This document shows, one piece after another, positions 28,187-36,737 of a DNA stretch of 64,000 nucleotides (position 1 is its first letter; each line of letters begins with the position of its first letter). The translations under genes were made by a program, and so were the position numbers. The stretch is from an uncultured Erythrobacter sp. (GTDB taxonomy: Bacteria > Pseudomonadota > Alphaproteobacteria > Sphingomonadales > Sphingomonadaceae): positions 434,001 through 498,000 of the forward strand of contig CANLPY010000001.1 of assembly GCA_947493165.1 (NCBI GenBank). The letters are read 5' to 3'. The notes under the pieces are model-generated. The model saw nothing but the letters and a program-made list of their open reading frames with translations, searched no databases and had not been told where the DNA came from.

Positions 28187-28219
28187 AACCGGGGTTTAGG
28201 TCCGCCTAGACCCCGGGTT
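28187..28219. terminator. Bidirectional hairpin between rne and methyltransferase
   Basis: Arms AACCGGGGTTTAGG (28187-28200) and CCTAGACCCCGGGTT (28205-28219) pair over about 14 bp with one G-U and one bulge, closed by a TCCG loop on the plus strand (a UNCG-type tetraloop). It lies just after rne and over the last codons of the convergent methyltransferase. There is no strong T-run, so it may act as a 3'-end stabiliser or weak terminator for both transcripts. Confidence 0.6.
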
Positions 28220-28841
28220 TACGCGCAACGCCCCATTCATTCCAAGCAGCAAAACGCGGTGCTTTGGGCAAATAACCCTGCCCATGTGGCTCAACGTCAA
28301 ATCCAGCTCCGCGCAGCGATGACCCGATGGGCCTCGTTAGGTGACATCCGCCCGCAAGCCGCTTCCAGGTTGGCTCGATCCGATCTTGCCATTTAGCAAC
28401 ATTGGCATCGGGCGCGCGCCCGTGCTCAAGAAAAATGAGCTGCCCGCCAGGTTTCAGGATGCGGCGCATTTCTGACATGACTTGAGCAGGATTGTCGACT
28501 GTGCAGAGTGTGAATGTGCAAACGACACTGTCGAATTTTCGGTCAGCAAACGGGATTGCTTCTCCCACTCCTTCACGAATGTCAGCAGCCCAACCCCTAG
28601 CTTCAGCCTGCGCCTTAGCTTGGCCTAAAAGCCCGCCATGTGGGTCGATGCCGGCGAAACTTTTGACGGCATCTTGATCGTAGAATTCTTGGTTAAGACC
28701 GCCGCCGCAGCCAAGCTCAAACACATCGCCACGTGCCAATGGCACGACTTGTGAACGCCGCTTCATGATCTGCCCCTGCCCACAGGCAAAGCCGATCAAT
28801 CGCGGCATAATATGCGCATCGTACCATTGCTGAATTCCCAT
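28206..28841 (-). CDS. Class I SAM-dependent methyltransferase
   Basis: The 211-aa protein has the UbiE/Methyltransf_11 pattern: motif I VFELGCGGGLNQEFYD (near residue 40), acidic IDPHGGLLG, FDSVVCTFTLCTV and the post-motif LKPGGQLIFLEHG. This resembles small methyltransferases acting on lipids, quinones or thiols. The substrate cannot be deduced. The ATG was chosen three codons into the frame because GAGAGGG precedes it. It lies 76 bases after the PLP enzyme on the same strand and could share its transcript. Its 3' end is in the rne hairpin. Confidence 0.88.
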   Translation of the reverse strand: MGIQQWYDAHIMPRLIGFACGQGQIMKRRSQVVPLARGDVFELGCGGGLNQEFYDQDAVKSFAGIDPHGGLLGQAKAQAEARGWAADIREGVGEAIPFADRKFDSVVCTFTLCTVDNPAQVMSEMRRILKPGGQLIFLEHGRAPDANVAKWQDRIEPTWKRLAGGCHLTRPIGSSLRGAGFDVEPHGQGYLPKAPRFAAWNEWGVARKPGV

Positions 28842-28917
28842 CGGCACCCTCTCCAGACCGACCAGACATACGCAAGTTTAACGCGAGTTTTCAGAATGCC
28901 AAATTGTTAGTGAGAAT

Positions 28918-30384
28918 TCAGGCGTTTTGCAGTGTTCGTTCGCGGATCATATCGGCCACTGCACATAAATCGCTAGCCAGACGCTGGTTCAATTCACCGG
29001 GTGTCTTGCTTGCCCAAGCGCTCATCATCGGCATTGAAAGGCCTACGCGGAGTGTCCCGCCCCAAACGCCGTCTTGGCGCACGCTCTTTACTGGTTGCCC
29101 TAATCGAATGCCTTGCAATGCCATAGTACGGTGGAGCGCCTGCGCATCATCAAACGTGGCTGTGCCTGGCAACATGCTAACGTCTAACGTGGCCAAAGTT
29201 CGCATCTCAATTGGGCGGTCTGGCGTACTGATGTCCTTATCACGATTAGGAATCACGCGTTTGATCCCTAAAGGTTTGATCAATTCGCGCTCAAGAGCGT
29301 TTTCGAAAGCGGCGATCATAGTATGAATAAGCGCAAGCGGAATTTCCTGAAACCGCTCAAGCTCAAAAATGGCGGCCTCTAACCGCAAGGCGAGCGAACG
29401 GTTTTCTCCCTCAGACAGTAGATCCGCGCCGGGCCAACCGCTGGGGAATTCCGCACGGTTGAAGATGCGCGAAAAGCCCGCTGGCAGACGTCCAGCACTG
29501 GCCGCAATGCTCTCTGGGATCAGGGCAAAGCCATTGAACGGCGGTGCGCCCATAAATTTAGACCCTGTCATTAGCACAATGCATCCGCGCTCGAGATACT
29601 CGGCAATAGCCGGGCTGGTAATTCGGGCCTGGCACGCGTCGATCACAAATGTGGCATTGTCGCCAAACCGCGCTTGTAGGTCATCCAGATCTCGAAGTTC
29701 TGGTAAAACAAGCCCGGTTTTTGAGCCATGCACGACATGGACGAGGGCGTGCTTATCCTCCGCAATCGCAAGGCTGATTTCTCTTGCAAGGGCATCTGTG
29801 ATTTGTTCGCTCGAACAGGCTTTACCCATGGGACAACGAACCGGAACATCGACTAGCGATATGTTTCCGCAGCCAGCGACTTCCTCTTTTACCTCTGAGG
29901 CAATTCCCAAGGCCGTTTGTTTGGCAAAATATTGGCCGCGCGCGGAGTGAATACACCCGCTGCCGATTTCATCCGCGCCAAGCAGAATATTGTGAACGCC
30001 GCCGCTCGCTCGGTTGTGGACCCCTGCAAGCGAGACATACTCAAGGTCTGTGCCCGAGGCAGCAAACACGATATTTGTGGTGTCTGGCAATGCATAAGCC
30101 GCGCTCAGCCGCTTCCGCAAGATCTGGAGCAACTCTTTGTAATTCATGGTTTCATGTGAGGGCCATACGCTTAGCAGATGCGCAAATGCATCCGGCGATA
30201 TATCGCTGACAGTGGATGATGAGTAGGCGATGACGCTCCGCGGATAAGGCGCAGAGTAATACTTGTTGAGGCCGTTTTCCGCCGTCAATGCAATGCGCTC
30301 ATCCCCGCCGGATGAGAGCGCGGCGACCAAGGTGTCACAGGCCTCATCGCGAACAAGCGCTTCTATTGGCAAGTTGTAATTCAC
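28918..30384 (-). CDS. Unassigned PLP-dependent enzyme, fold type I
   Basis: The 488-aa protein has the marks of a fold-type-I PLP enzyme. These are a phosphate-binding segment VFAASGTDLEYVSLAG (about residue 108), an aspartate that would pair with the pyridine nitrogen in FVIDACQARI (about 243), and a lysine that would hold PLP in VLMTGSKFMGAPPFNGF (about 270). The C-terminal small domain follows. It does not match any aminotransferase or cysteine desulfurase subgroup I can name, and it has about 100 extra residues compared with small desulfurases. It is divergent from an ATP-grasp ligase across a 184-bp gap, which suggests a shared pathway. Confidence 0.75.
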   Translation of the reverse strand: MNYNLPIEALVRDEACDTLVAALSSGGDERIALTAENGLNKYYSAPYPRSVIAYSSSTVSDISPDAFAHLLSVWPSHETMNYKELLQILRKRLSAAYALPDTTNIVFAASGTDLEYVSLAGVHNRASGGVHNILLGADEIGSGCIHSARGQYFAKQTALGIASEVKEEVAGCGNISLVDVPVRCPMGKACSSEQITDALAREISLAIAEDKHALVHVVHGSKTGLVLPELRDLDDLQARFGDNATFVIDACQARITSPAIAEYLERGCIVLMTGSKFMGAPPFNGFALIPESIAASAGRLPAGFSRIFNRAEFPSGWPGADLLSEGENRSLALRLEAAIFELERFQEIPLALIHTMIAAFENALERELIKPLGIKRVIPNRDKDISTPDRPIEMRTLATLDVSMLPGTATFDDAQALHRTMALQGIRLGQPVKSVRQDGVWGGTLRVGLSMPMMSAWASKTPGELNQRLASDLCAVADMIRERTLQNA

Positions 30385-30568
30385 TTTAGAAATGTGCGAC
30401 CCGTCCCGGAAATAAGCCCCCGCATTATCGCATTCCTATATTTGCGCATATGGCCAATGAAAAGAGCTAGCGCGTCAACGCGTGCGGCATCGTGGGTAAG
30501 TTTTGGACTGGCGTCATAAGCCTGCGCGACGTAGACGCGCCGAAATCAAAGGATTTCAGGGCGGGATT
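30385..30568. promoter_or_regulatory. Divergent promoter region of PLP enzyme and ATP-grasp gene
   Basis: This 184-bp gap lies between two divergent starts, so both promoters should be here. A GCGCGTCAACGCGT inverted repeat (30471-30484) lies near the centre and is a candidate operator. AGGGCGGG just before 30569 is the ribosome site of the ATP-grasp gene. No clear -35/-10 pair was recognised. Confidence 0.4.
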
Positions 30569-31588
30569 ATGACCGGTACACTCACACGTTTGCGCATCCC
30601 GGAAAGGGTAAAGGCCCGCGCGCACATCCTGTTCTTGGCCAAGAACGCGCTTTGGGAGGGGGATATCCACCCAGAGGATGGCAATCATGCTCTATATCAC
30701 CGCGAAATGCGCAATGTGTTGGAAGGATTAGGTTTAAAGCTTACCATTAGACAGACATGCGACATATTGTTCGACCCACCACAAGATGTAGATTTTGTTT
30801 TCCCGTTGCTCAACCGCGCAGGGTTTTTCAATTCAGAAATGCTGGTGCCTTTGCTGTGTGAGCGCGCGGGGATACCTTATCTTGGCGCGAATCCAATTTT
30901 GCGGGGCCTCTCTGATGATAAGCATTTGGCCAAGCGCGCCGCTGTTGATGCTGGCGTGCCAACAGCGCCGTGGGCCATTTATCGCAAAGGTGCCCCGATC
31001 ACTCAGGACAAATGCCCTAAGGCAGATCGCTATGTGATTAAGCCCAACAATTCCTCAGCCAGTTGGGGCGTCGGCGATGCGCGCGACTGGGACGGCATGA
31101 AAGCGGCTATTGAAGACATTCACAATGATGAGGCCAATGGCGGTCAGGACGCGATAGTTGAGCCGTTTCTGGAAGGCAGCGATGTCGAAGTGCCGGTTGT
31201 CACCATCAATGGCGAACCGCAAATCCTGCCAATGATGATTTTCCGTCAAGCTGATCCATCGCATCTGCGAACCTATCATGAGAAGCGCGATTTGGTTGAT
31301 CGCACTCAAAAATATTCTCTCGACCATTTTCAGCACCCTGAAATGGAAACAAAGATTGCTGAGCTAACGCGCAAGACGTGGGACGAATATCGCCCGTTCG
31401 ATTATGGCCGGTTTGAATTCCGCGTAAATGAAGAAACTGGCGAGATCACCTTCCTAGAGCTGAATTTGAACTGCAATTTGTGGTCGCAAAAAGTGTTTGG
31501 TAGGGCAGCAGAGCTAGCCGGGTGGACGCAGGAGGACTTGATTGAAACCATCCTCGCCGAAGGCTTGCGGCGGCATGGAATTACCTGA
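30569..31588 (+). CDS. ATP-grasp ligase, D-Ala-D-Ala ligase-like
   Basis: The 339-aa protein resembles D-alanine-D-alanine ligases in layout. An N-terminal pre-ATP-grasp domain (HILFLAKNALW, DFVFPLLNRAG, GIPYLGANPILRGLSDDKH) is followed by the ATP-grasp core with RYVIKPNNSSASWGVGD, IVEPFLEGSDVEVPVV and the metal-binding LELNLNCNLW. Such enzymes join a carboxylate to an amine through an acyl phosphate. It is not near cell-division or murein genes, so it is probably not the main Ddl. The start at MTGTLTRL has AGGGCGGG upstream. The substrate is unknown. Confidence 0.85.
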   Translation: MTGTLTRLRIPERVKARAHILFLAKNALWEGDIHPEDGNHALYHREMRNVLEGLGLKLTIRQTCDILFDPPQDVDFVFPLLNRAGFFNSEMLVPLLCERAGIPYLGANPILRGLSDDKHLAKRAAVDAGVPTAPWAIYRKGAPITQDKCPKADRYVIKPNNSSASWGVGDARDWDGMKAAIEDIHNDEANGGQDAIVEPFLEGSDVEVPVVTINGEPQILPMMIFRQADPSHLRTYHEKRDLVDRTQKYSLDHFQHPEMETKIAELTRKTWDEYRPFDYGRFEFRVNEETGEITFLELNLNCNLWSQKVFGRAAELAGWTQEDLIETILAEGLRRHGIT

Positions 31589-32323
31589 CTAGGCCGGAAT
31601 TTCCTCGCCTTTCCAGTCAAATACGCGCCCGCTTTGAGATGCCCTAAGGCCAGCGATAACATCGAGCAAATGGCCTGCAGATTTTGCAGGCGTAAACAGT
31701 TGGCCGTCAGGCACACCCTTTTGAAATGGCTCTGATAGTTTGCTGTCGACTGTTCCCGGGTGCAGCCCACTGACCACCGCGTCTGAATGGGTACGGGCTA
31801 GCTCCAGCGCGAAGTTCTTTAGCAGCATATTAAGCGCCGTTTTTGACGCGCGGTATGAATGCCAGCCCCCTAGCCCATTATCGCTGATCGACCCAACACG
31901 CGCAGAGAGCGCAGCGAAAACTGAGCGGCCCTCACGAGGGAACAGCGGCAAAATATGTTTCGCAATGGTCGCGGGGCCTATTGTGTTGAGCGCAAACACG
32001 CGGCCCATCGTGCCCGGATCAAGCCGTTTATAGGTCCGCTCTGGCCCGGTACTATCTTGGAGTGTCAGCACGCCAGTGGCGACGACCACCAATCGCGGCG
32101 GAGCGTTTCGCATTAAGTCAGCCGCCGCAGCGATGCTGGCCTCATCCTCTAGGTCAAAGGCGAAAGGCGTTATACCCTCGCCCGCAGGCTGTTCGCCAGA
32201 GCGCGATCCAGCATAAACGCGTTCGCACCCTCGCTTGATCAATGCCTCGCACAGGGCTCTCCCAATCCCTCCGCTGCTACCAAAAATCGCAGCAGTGTGC
32301 GGCCAATTATCACGTTTGCTCAT
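31589..32323 (-). CDS. Short-chain dehydrogenase/reductase
   Basis: The 244-aa SDR has the nucleotide-binding GSSGGIGRALCEALIKRG (residues about 14-31) and the catalytic YRASKTALNML, with the Ser in SARVGSISDNGL. The pattern is close to the C-factor (CsgA)-like SDR group, whose physiological substrates are mostly unknown. The 3' end abuts the stop of the ATP-grasp gene without a gap, so the convergent transcripts overlap in their tails. Confidence 0.9.
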   Translation of the reverse strand: MSKRDNWPHTAAIFGSSGGIGRALCEALIKRGCERVYAGSRSGEQPAGEGITPFAFDLEDEASIAAAADLMRNAPPRLVVVATGVLTLQDSTGPERTYKRLDPGTMGRVFALNTIGPATIAKHILPLFPREGRSVFAALSARVGSISDNGLGGWHSYRASKTALNMLLKNFALELARTHSDAVVSGLHPGTVDSKLSEPFQKGVPDGQLFTPAKSAGHLLDVIAGLRASQSGRVFDWKGEEIPA

Positions 32324-32457
32324 GCCATTAGAAGGCCGCGCCCTTCGGTAAGTTCCCGATACACAACTATTGTCCCAATCCTCGCAACATTCACCGCCTT
32401 GCCCTCGCCGCGATAGGCGCTAGATAGGTCTGACAAAAAAACGGGACCTGATTACCA

Positions 32458-33243
32458 ATGGCGACTTTCACGCTTCCAAAGAATTCAAAGATCAGCAAAC
32501 AAGGCAAGGTGCATCAGGCGGAAGCCGACGCAGGCCGTGCAAAATCTTTCAAGATTTATCGCTATGATCCCGATAGCGGTGACAATCCGCGCTATGATAA
32601 GTTTGAGATCGACTTGGATGATTGCGGACCGATGGTGCTGGATGCGCTGTTCAAGATCAAGAATGACGTTGATCCAACGCTGACATTCCGCCGTTCATGC
32701 CGCGAGGGCATTTGCGGGTCATGCGCGATGAATATGAATGGCAAGAACGGCCTTGCCTGCACCACTGCGATTGAAGATCTGAAGGGTGAGATTCGTATTA
32801 CGCCTTTGCCGCATATGGATGTGGTGAAAGACCTCGTGCCCGATTTTACTCATTTCTACGCCCAATACGCCAGCATCCGACCGTGGCTACAAACCGTCAC
32901 TCCAACACCATCTGGCAAGGAAAGGCTGCAATCACCAGAACAGCGTGAGCAGCTCAACGGCCTGTATGAGTGCATTTTGTGCGCATGTTGCTCCACTTCA
33001 TGCCCATCATATTGGTGGAACTCGGACAAATTCCTGGGGCCCGCGATCCTTCTTCAAGCCTATCGTTGGCTCGCCGATAGCCGCGATGAAATGACCGGTG
33101 AGCGGCTTGACCAATTGGAAGACCCCTTCCGCCTGTATCGCTGTCATACGATTATGAATTGCGCGAATGTCTGCCCAAAAGGTCTCAGCCCGGCAAAAGC
33201 CATTGCCGAGACCAAGAAGATGATGGCGGAACGCGAAATCTAA
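32458..33243 (+). CDS. sdhB: Succinate dehydrogenase iron-sulfur subunit
   Basis: SdhB (261 aa) carries the three iron-sulfur clusters of complex II between the flavoprotein and the quinone. The [2Fe-2S] ligands lie in [15 protein letters not shown], the [4Fe-4S] set in [16 protein letters not shown] and the [3Fe-4S] set in [15 protein letters not shown]. SdhC, D and A are not next to it, so they must lie elsewhere in the genome. A thioesterase gene begins four bases after its stop. Confidence 0.96.
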   Translation: MATFTLPKNSKISKQGKVHQAEADAGRAKSFKIYRYDPDSGDNPRYDKFEIDLDDCGPMVLDALFKIKNDVDPTLTFRRSCREGICGSCAMNMNGKNGLACTTAIEDLKGEIRITPLPHMDVVKDLVPDFTHFYAQYASIRPWLQTVTPTPSGKERLQSPEQREQLNGLYECILCACCSTSCPSYWWNSDKFLGPAILLQAYRWLADSRDEMTGERLDQLEDPFRLYRCHTIMNCANVCPKGLSPAKAIAETKKMMAEREI

Positions 33244-33247
33244 TCCA

Positions 33248-33706
33248 GTGGCCTTGAGCGACGACGTATTTGAGCACGCGCCAGACCCTGAGAATCCGGG
33301 CTGGAACCACTGGGATCTCAAGGATGAGACGCTGTTCAATGGCGCGGTAATGGGCAAGCTCATCACCCGCCGCGACGGCGATAAGTGCCGCCTGCGTATG
33401 TTTCCCGAACGGCGACATGAGAACCTTCAAGGCATTATTCACGGCGCTGTTACGCTCAGCCTGATCGATATCTCTATGTTCACGACTATGCATGTGGTTG
33501 GAACGGGCAACGCTGGCCCATCGGTTACGCTGGAACTGTCTACGCAATTTGTTGGCGCTGGCGATATGATCAGACCGCTTGATGCCGTGACAGAGATCGT
33601 GCGCGAAACGGGCAACATGCTGTTTGTGCGCGGACAAGTGGTACAAGACGATGACATCGTCGCCAGCTTCTCTGGCATTGTCCGCAAGATGAAGCTGCGC
33701 AATTAG
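33248..33706 (+). CDS. PaaI-type hotdog thioesterase
   Basis: The 152-aa protein is a single hotdog domain. HGAVTLSLIDISMF (about residue 65) marks the long central helix with its acidic residue, and NLQGIIHG carries the family Asn/Gly/His pattern. Enzymes of this type split acyl-CoA thioesters. The GTG start is four bases after sdhB, so translation is coupled to it. A functional link with complex II is not evident; it may only share the transcript. Confidence 0.88.
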   Translation: MALSDDVFEHAPDPENPGWNHWDLKDETLFNGAVMGKLITRRDGDKCRLRMFPERRHENLQGIIHGAVTLSLIDISMFTTMHVVGTGNAGPSVTLELSTQFVGAGDMIRPLDAVTEIVRETGNMLFVRGQVVQDDDIVASFSGIVRKMKLRN

Positions 33707-33724
33707 TGTAAGCTGAGAGGCACC

Positions 33725-34831
33725 ATGCTTGCACGATATGAACAGCTGATCGCCAATGGGGAACTAACCCCCGATCCGGATCAGCGCCGCGCGGCGCAGC
33801 GGCTCGACAAGTTGCAAAAAGAGCTAGAGGCAGAACAAGCAGGTGGGCTGCTCGCGCAGTTTTTTGGCCCGAAGAAGTCGCGCCCTGAGGGCGTTTACAT
33901 GTGGGGTGGTGTCGGGCGCGGCAAGTCTATGCTGATGGATCTGTTCCATGATCGCTTATCAATCACAGAAAAGCGGCGCGCACATTTCCATGCGTTCATG
34001 CAAGAGGTTCACGCTGAACTGCGCGAAGTCCGGAAGAGTGCGAGCGGCGATCCCATTCCAATTGTTGCTGAGCGGATCGCAAGCGATCTGCGTTGTCTCG
34101 CTTTTGACGAGATGGTGGTGAACAATTCAGCGGATGCGATGATCATGAGCCGCCTGTTCGCTGAGCTCATCAACGAACACAACGTGGCGATCGTCACCAC
34201 ATCGAACCGCCCTCCCCAAGATCTTTACAAGGATGGCCTTAATCGAGAGCATTTTGTGCCTTTCATTGAGCTGGTTGAGCAAGAACTGGACGTTGTGCCG
34301 CTCAACGGCCCCACTGATTACCGGCTAGACCGGATTGGCGGCATGGATACGTGGCACACGCCCATTGGTGATGAGGCAACGGAGAAGGTTCGCGAGGTGT
34401 TTTTCCGGCTGACAGACTTTGCACCAGAAGATGCAGAGCATGTTCCGAATGAAGAATTAGACGTGGGTGGCAATCGCACAATCCACGTCCCCAAATCGCT
34501 GAAAGGCGTGGGCGTCTTCAGTTTTAAACGCCTGTGTGTTGATCCGCGCGGGGCGGCAGATTACCTCGCCATTGCGCGCCGGTTTCACACCGTGATTATC
34601 GTCGGAATTCCGCAAATGGGACCAGACAAACGCAATGAGGCAGCGCGCTTCGTTACGCTGATCGATGCCTTATACGAGCATAAGGTGAAATTGTTTGTGA
34701 CAGCCGCGACCGCGCCGGAAGCTTTGTATCAATCGGGTGATGGCAGCTTTGAGTTTGAGCGCACTGCGAGCCGCCTCAAGGAAATGCAGAGCGATGAGTA
34801 TCTCGCTTTGGGGCATGGGGGAGATGCTTAG
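33725..34831 (+). CDS. zapE: AFG1/ZapE family ATPase
   Basis: The 368-aa P-loop ATPase has Walker A in GGVGRGKSMLMDLFHD (near residue 60) and Walker B in LAFDEMVVNNSADA, with the sensor segment IVTTSNRPPQDLYKDGL. In Escherichia coli ZapE associates with the Z-ring under stress; mitochondrial AFG1 helps degrade respiratory-chain subunits. The link with respiratory subunits is of interest since the gene follows sdhB and a thioesterase. Start ATG has GAGAGG upstream. The stop overlaps that of the convergent amidotransferase gene. Confidence 0.93.
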   Translation: MLARYEQLIANGELTPDPDQRRAAQRLDKLQKELEAEQAGGLLAQFFGPKKSRPEGVYMWGGVGRGKSMLMDLFHDRLSITEKRRAHFHAFMQEVHAELREVRKSASGDPIPIVAERIASDLRCLAFDEMVVNNSADAMIMSRLFAELINEHNVAIVTTSNRPPQDLYKDGLNREHFVPFIELVEQELDVVPLNGPTDYRLDRIGGMDTWHTPIGDEATEKVREVFFRLTDFAPEDAEHVPNEELDVGGNRTIHVPKSLKGVGVFSFKRLCVDPRGAADYLAIARRFHTVIIVGIPQMGPDKRNEAARFVTLIDALYEHKVKLFVTAATAPEALYQSGDGSFEFERTASRLKEMQSDEYLALGHGGDA

Positions 34832-36726
34832 TCGCTGATCTGCAGCTTCTTGAGTGACTTTTCTAGCATTACCAATTGCCATAAAATGCGCGAATTGTCT
34901 GACCGGCCAGCTATGTGCGCCTCAGCCAAGCGGGACAGACGATCTTTGTCGAACCACCCTGATTGAGCAACCTGCGAAGAGGTAGCAATGGCCCTCGCCT
35001 CACCCGCCAACGGACCGCGCAGCCACTGCGCGATTGGGGTCACAAACCCCTGCTTTTGGCGGTAGAGAATGTCGCTGGGAAGATAGCGCTCCATGCATTT
35101 CTTCAACAGATATTTGCCGGTCGATCCGCGCACCCGCATCTTCTCGGGCAGTCGTGCTGCGAACTCAATCAACCGGTGGTCGAGTAAGGGTTCGCGCGCC
35201 TCCAGGCTGACGGCCATGCTGGTGCGGTCTACTTTTGTCAGAATGTCGCCCGGCAGCCAGAATTTAAGATCGGCATATTGCGCCCGGTCAAGTCCGCTTC
35301 GCGCTGGCGCACCGCGCATCAATGCAATTAGCGTGTCTTCGGCTCTGTGGCCTTGAAGATTGCTGACAAAGCCTGCTGAATACAGCGCCGAGCGTTGATC
35401 GGGCGTGTTCACAGAAAGCCCGCGGGCATAGCCTTCCTCTCCGCTGTCTGCGAGAGAGAGCAGCGTCGCCTTTGCCCGTAAAGGGCGCGGAGCCCAATCT
35501 GCCTTCGGCCATATACGCCCAAGGCCGCCAAATAGGGGCTGCCGCAACCCCGCTGGAAGGATTGAGCGCAAGCGTTCTTCGTGATGGTGAAAGACTTGAC
35601 GGCGATATCCAGCAAAGGCCTCATCCGCCCCGTCGCCAGACAACGCCACTGTAACTTGCTCTCGCGCCAATTGGCAGACACGCCATGTGGGCAAGGCCGA
35701 TGCATCAGCGAACGGTTCATCAAACATGCCCGCAAGCGCTTCAATCGCGCCGAAATCATCCTGACCGACCGTGCGTGCGCTATGATTGGTCGAAAATTTG
35801 TCAGCGATTTTCTGGGCGTAGCTAGTCTCATCGAGCGCTTCGACATCAAACCCGATCGAGCAGGTTCGCACAGGTTCTGCGCTGGTTTCGCTCATCAATG
35901 CAACAACGCTGGAGGAATCAACCCCGCCCGATAGAAACGCGCCGAGCGGCACATCTGCCACCATACGCGATTGCACGGCCTCACGCATCAGGTGCACAAG
36001 CTGCGCAGATAGGTCTGCTTCGCTACCCTTGGCGCGTTCAGCAAAACTGATGTCCCACCATTGCTTTGGCGGGCTCAGCGGCTTGCCATGCTCCAACAGC
36101 ATGAAGTGCCCCGCTGGAAGTTTTTCGACCCCTGCAAGGATAGAGGTCGTGTCGGGGACATACCCCCACGCAAGGTAATCATCGAGCGCTTGCGGGTTCA
36201 GCCGTCTGCGCAGCAAAGGATGGGCCAGCAGCCCTTTCAATTCGGAAGCAAAGGCTAGACTGCCATCGCTAAGACGTGACAGAAACAGCGGCTTAACGCC
36301 CAACCTATCGCGCGCGATAAACAGGCTCCGCTGATCAAGATCGTAGATCGCGAAAGTGAACATGCCGTCGAGCCGTTTGAGGCAATCCACTCCCCAGCGT
36401 TGCCACGCAGCCAAAATGACTTCGGTATCGCCATTGGTTCGGAAGTTCGCGCCTTGCTGCTCCAACTCACGGCGCAGTTGGCGGTAATTGTAGATTTCAC
36501 CGTTGAAGCTGATGACCGCGCGGCCATCCTTGCTCGCCATAGGTTGCGGCGACCCTTCGAGATCGATAATCGAAAGGCGGCGATGACCCAGCCCTATTCC
36601 CGGCGCGGTCCATACGCCGGAGCCATCCGGGCCGCGATGCTCCAATGCGTCGCACATCCGTTCAATCCGCGCAGGATCAATTGGCTTGGGCGTTTCGCCG
36701 TGAAATATTCCCGCTATCCCGCACAT
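34828..36726 (-). CDS. XrtA-associated asparagine synthase-like amidotransferase
   Basis: The 632-aa protein has an N-terminal glutamine amidotransferase domain with the nucleophile Cys2 (MCGIAGIFHGE) and ISFNGEIYNYRQL, then an ATP-pyrophosphatase domain with LSGGVDSSSVVALM. This is the asparagine synthase B layout. Its place 11 bases after the exosortase gene matches the amidotransferase commonly found in XrtA exopolysaccharide loci. It probably amidates a sugar acid or peptide-like group of the polymer rather than free aspartate. A 48-codon frame extension upstream is an artefact; Cys2 must follow the initiator Met. Confidence 0.93.
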   Translation of the reverse strand: MCGIAGIFHGETPKPIDPARIERMCDALEHRGPDGSGVWTAPGIGLGHRRLSIIDLEGSPQPMASKDGRAVISFNGEIYNYRQLRRELEQQGANFRTNGDTEVILAAWQRWGVDCLKRLDGMFTFAIYDLDQRSLFIARDRLGVKPLFLSRLSDGSLAFASELKGLLAHPLLRRRLNPQALDDYLAWGYVPDTTSILAGVEKLPAGHFMLLEHGKPLSPPKQWWDISFAERAKGSEADLSAQLVHLMREAVQSRMVADVPLGAFLSGGVDSSSVVALMSETSAEPVRTCSIGFDVEALDETSYAQKIADKFSTNHSARTVGQDDFGAIEALAGMFDEPFADASALPTWRVCQLAREQVTVALSGDGADEAFAGYRRQVFHHHEERLRSILPAGLRQPLFGGLGRIWPKADWAPRPLRAKATLLSLADSGEEGYARGLSVNTPDQRSALYSAGFVSNLQGHRAEDTLIALMRGAPARSGLDRAQYADLKFWLPGDILTKVDRTSMAVSLEAREPLLDHRLIEFAARLPEKMRVRGSTGKYLLKKCMERYLPSDILYRQKQGFVTPIAQWLRGPLAGEARAIATSSQVAQSGWFDKDRLSRLAEAHIAGRSDNSRILWQLVMLEKSLKKLQISD

Positions 36727-36737
36727 GGGGCCTGCGC

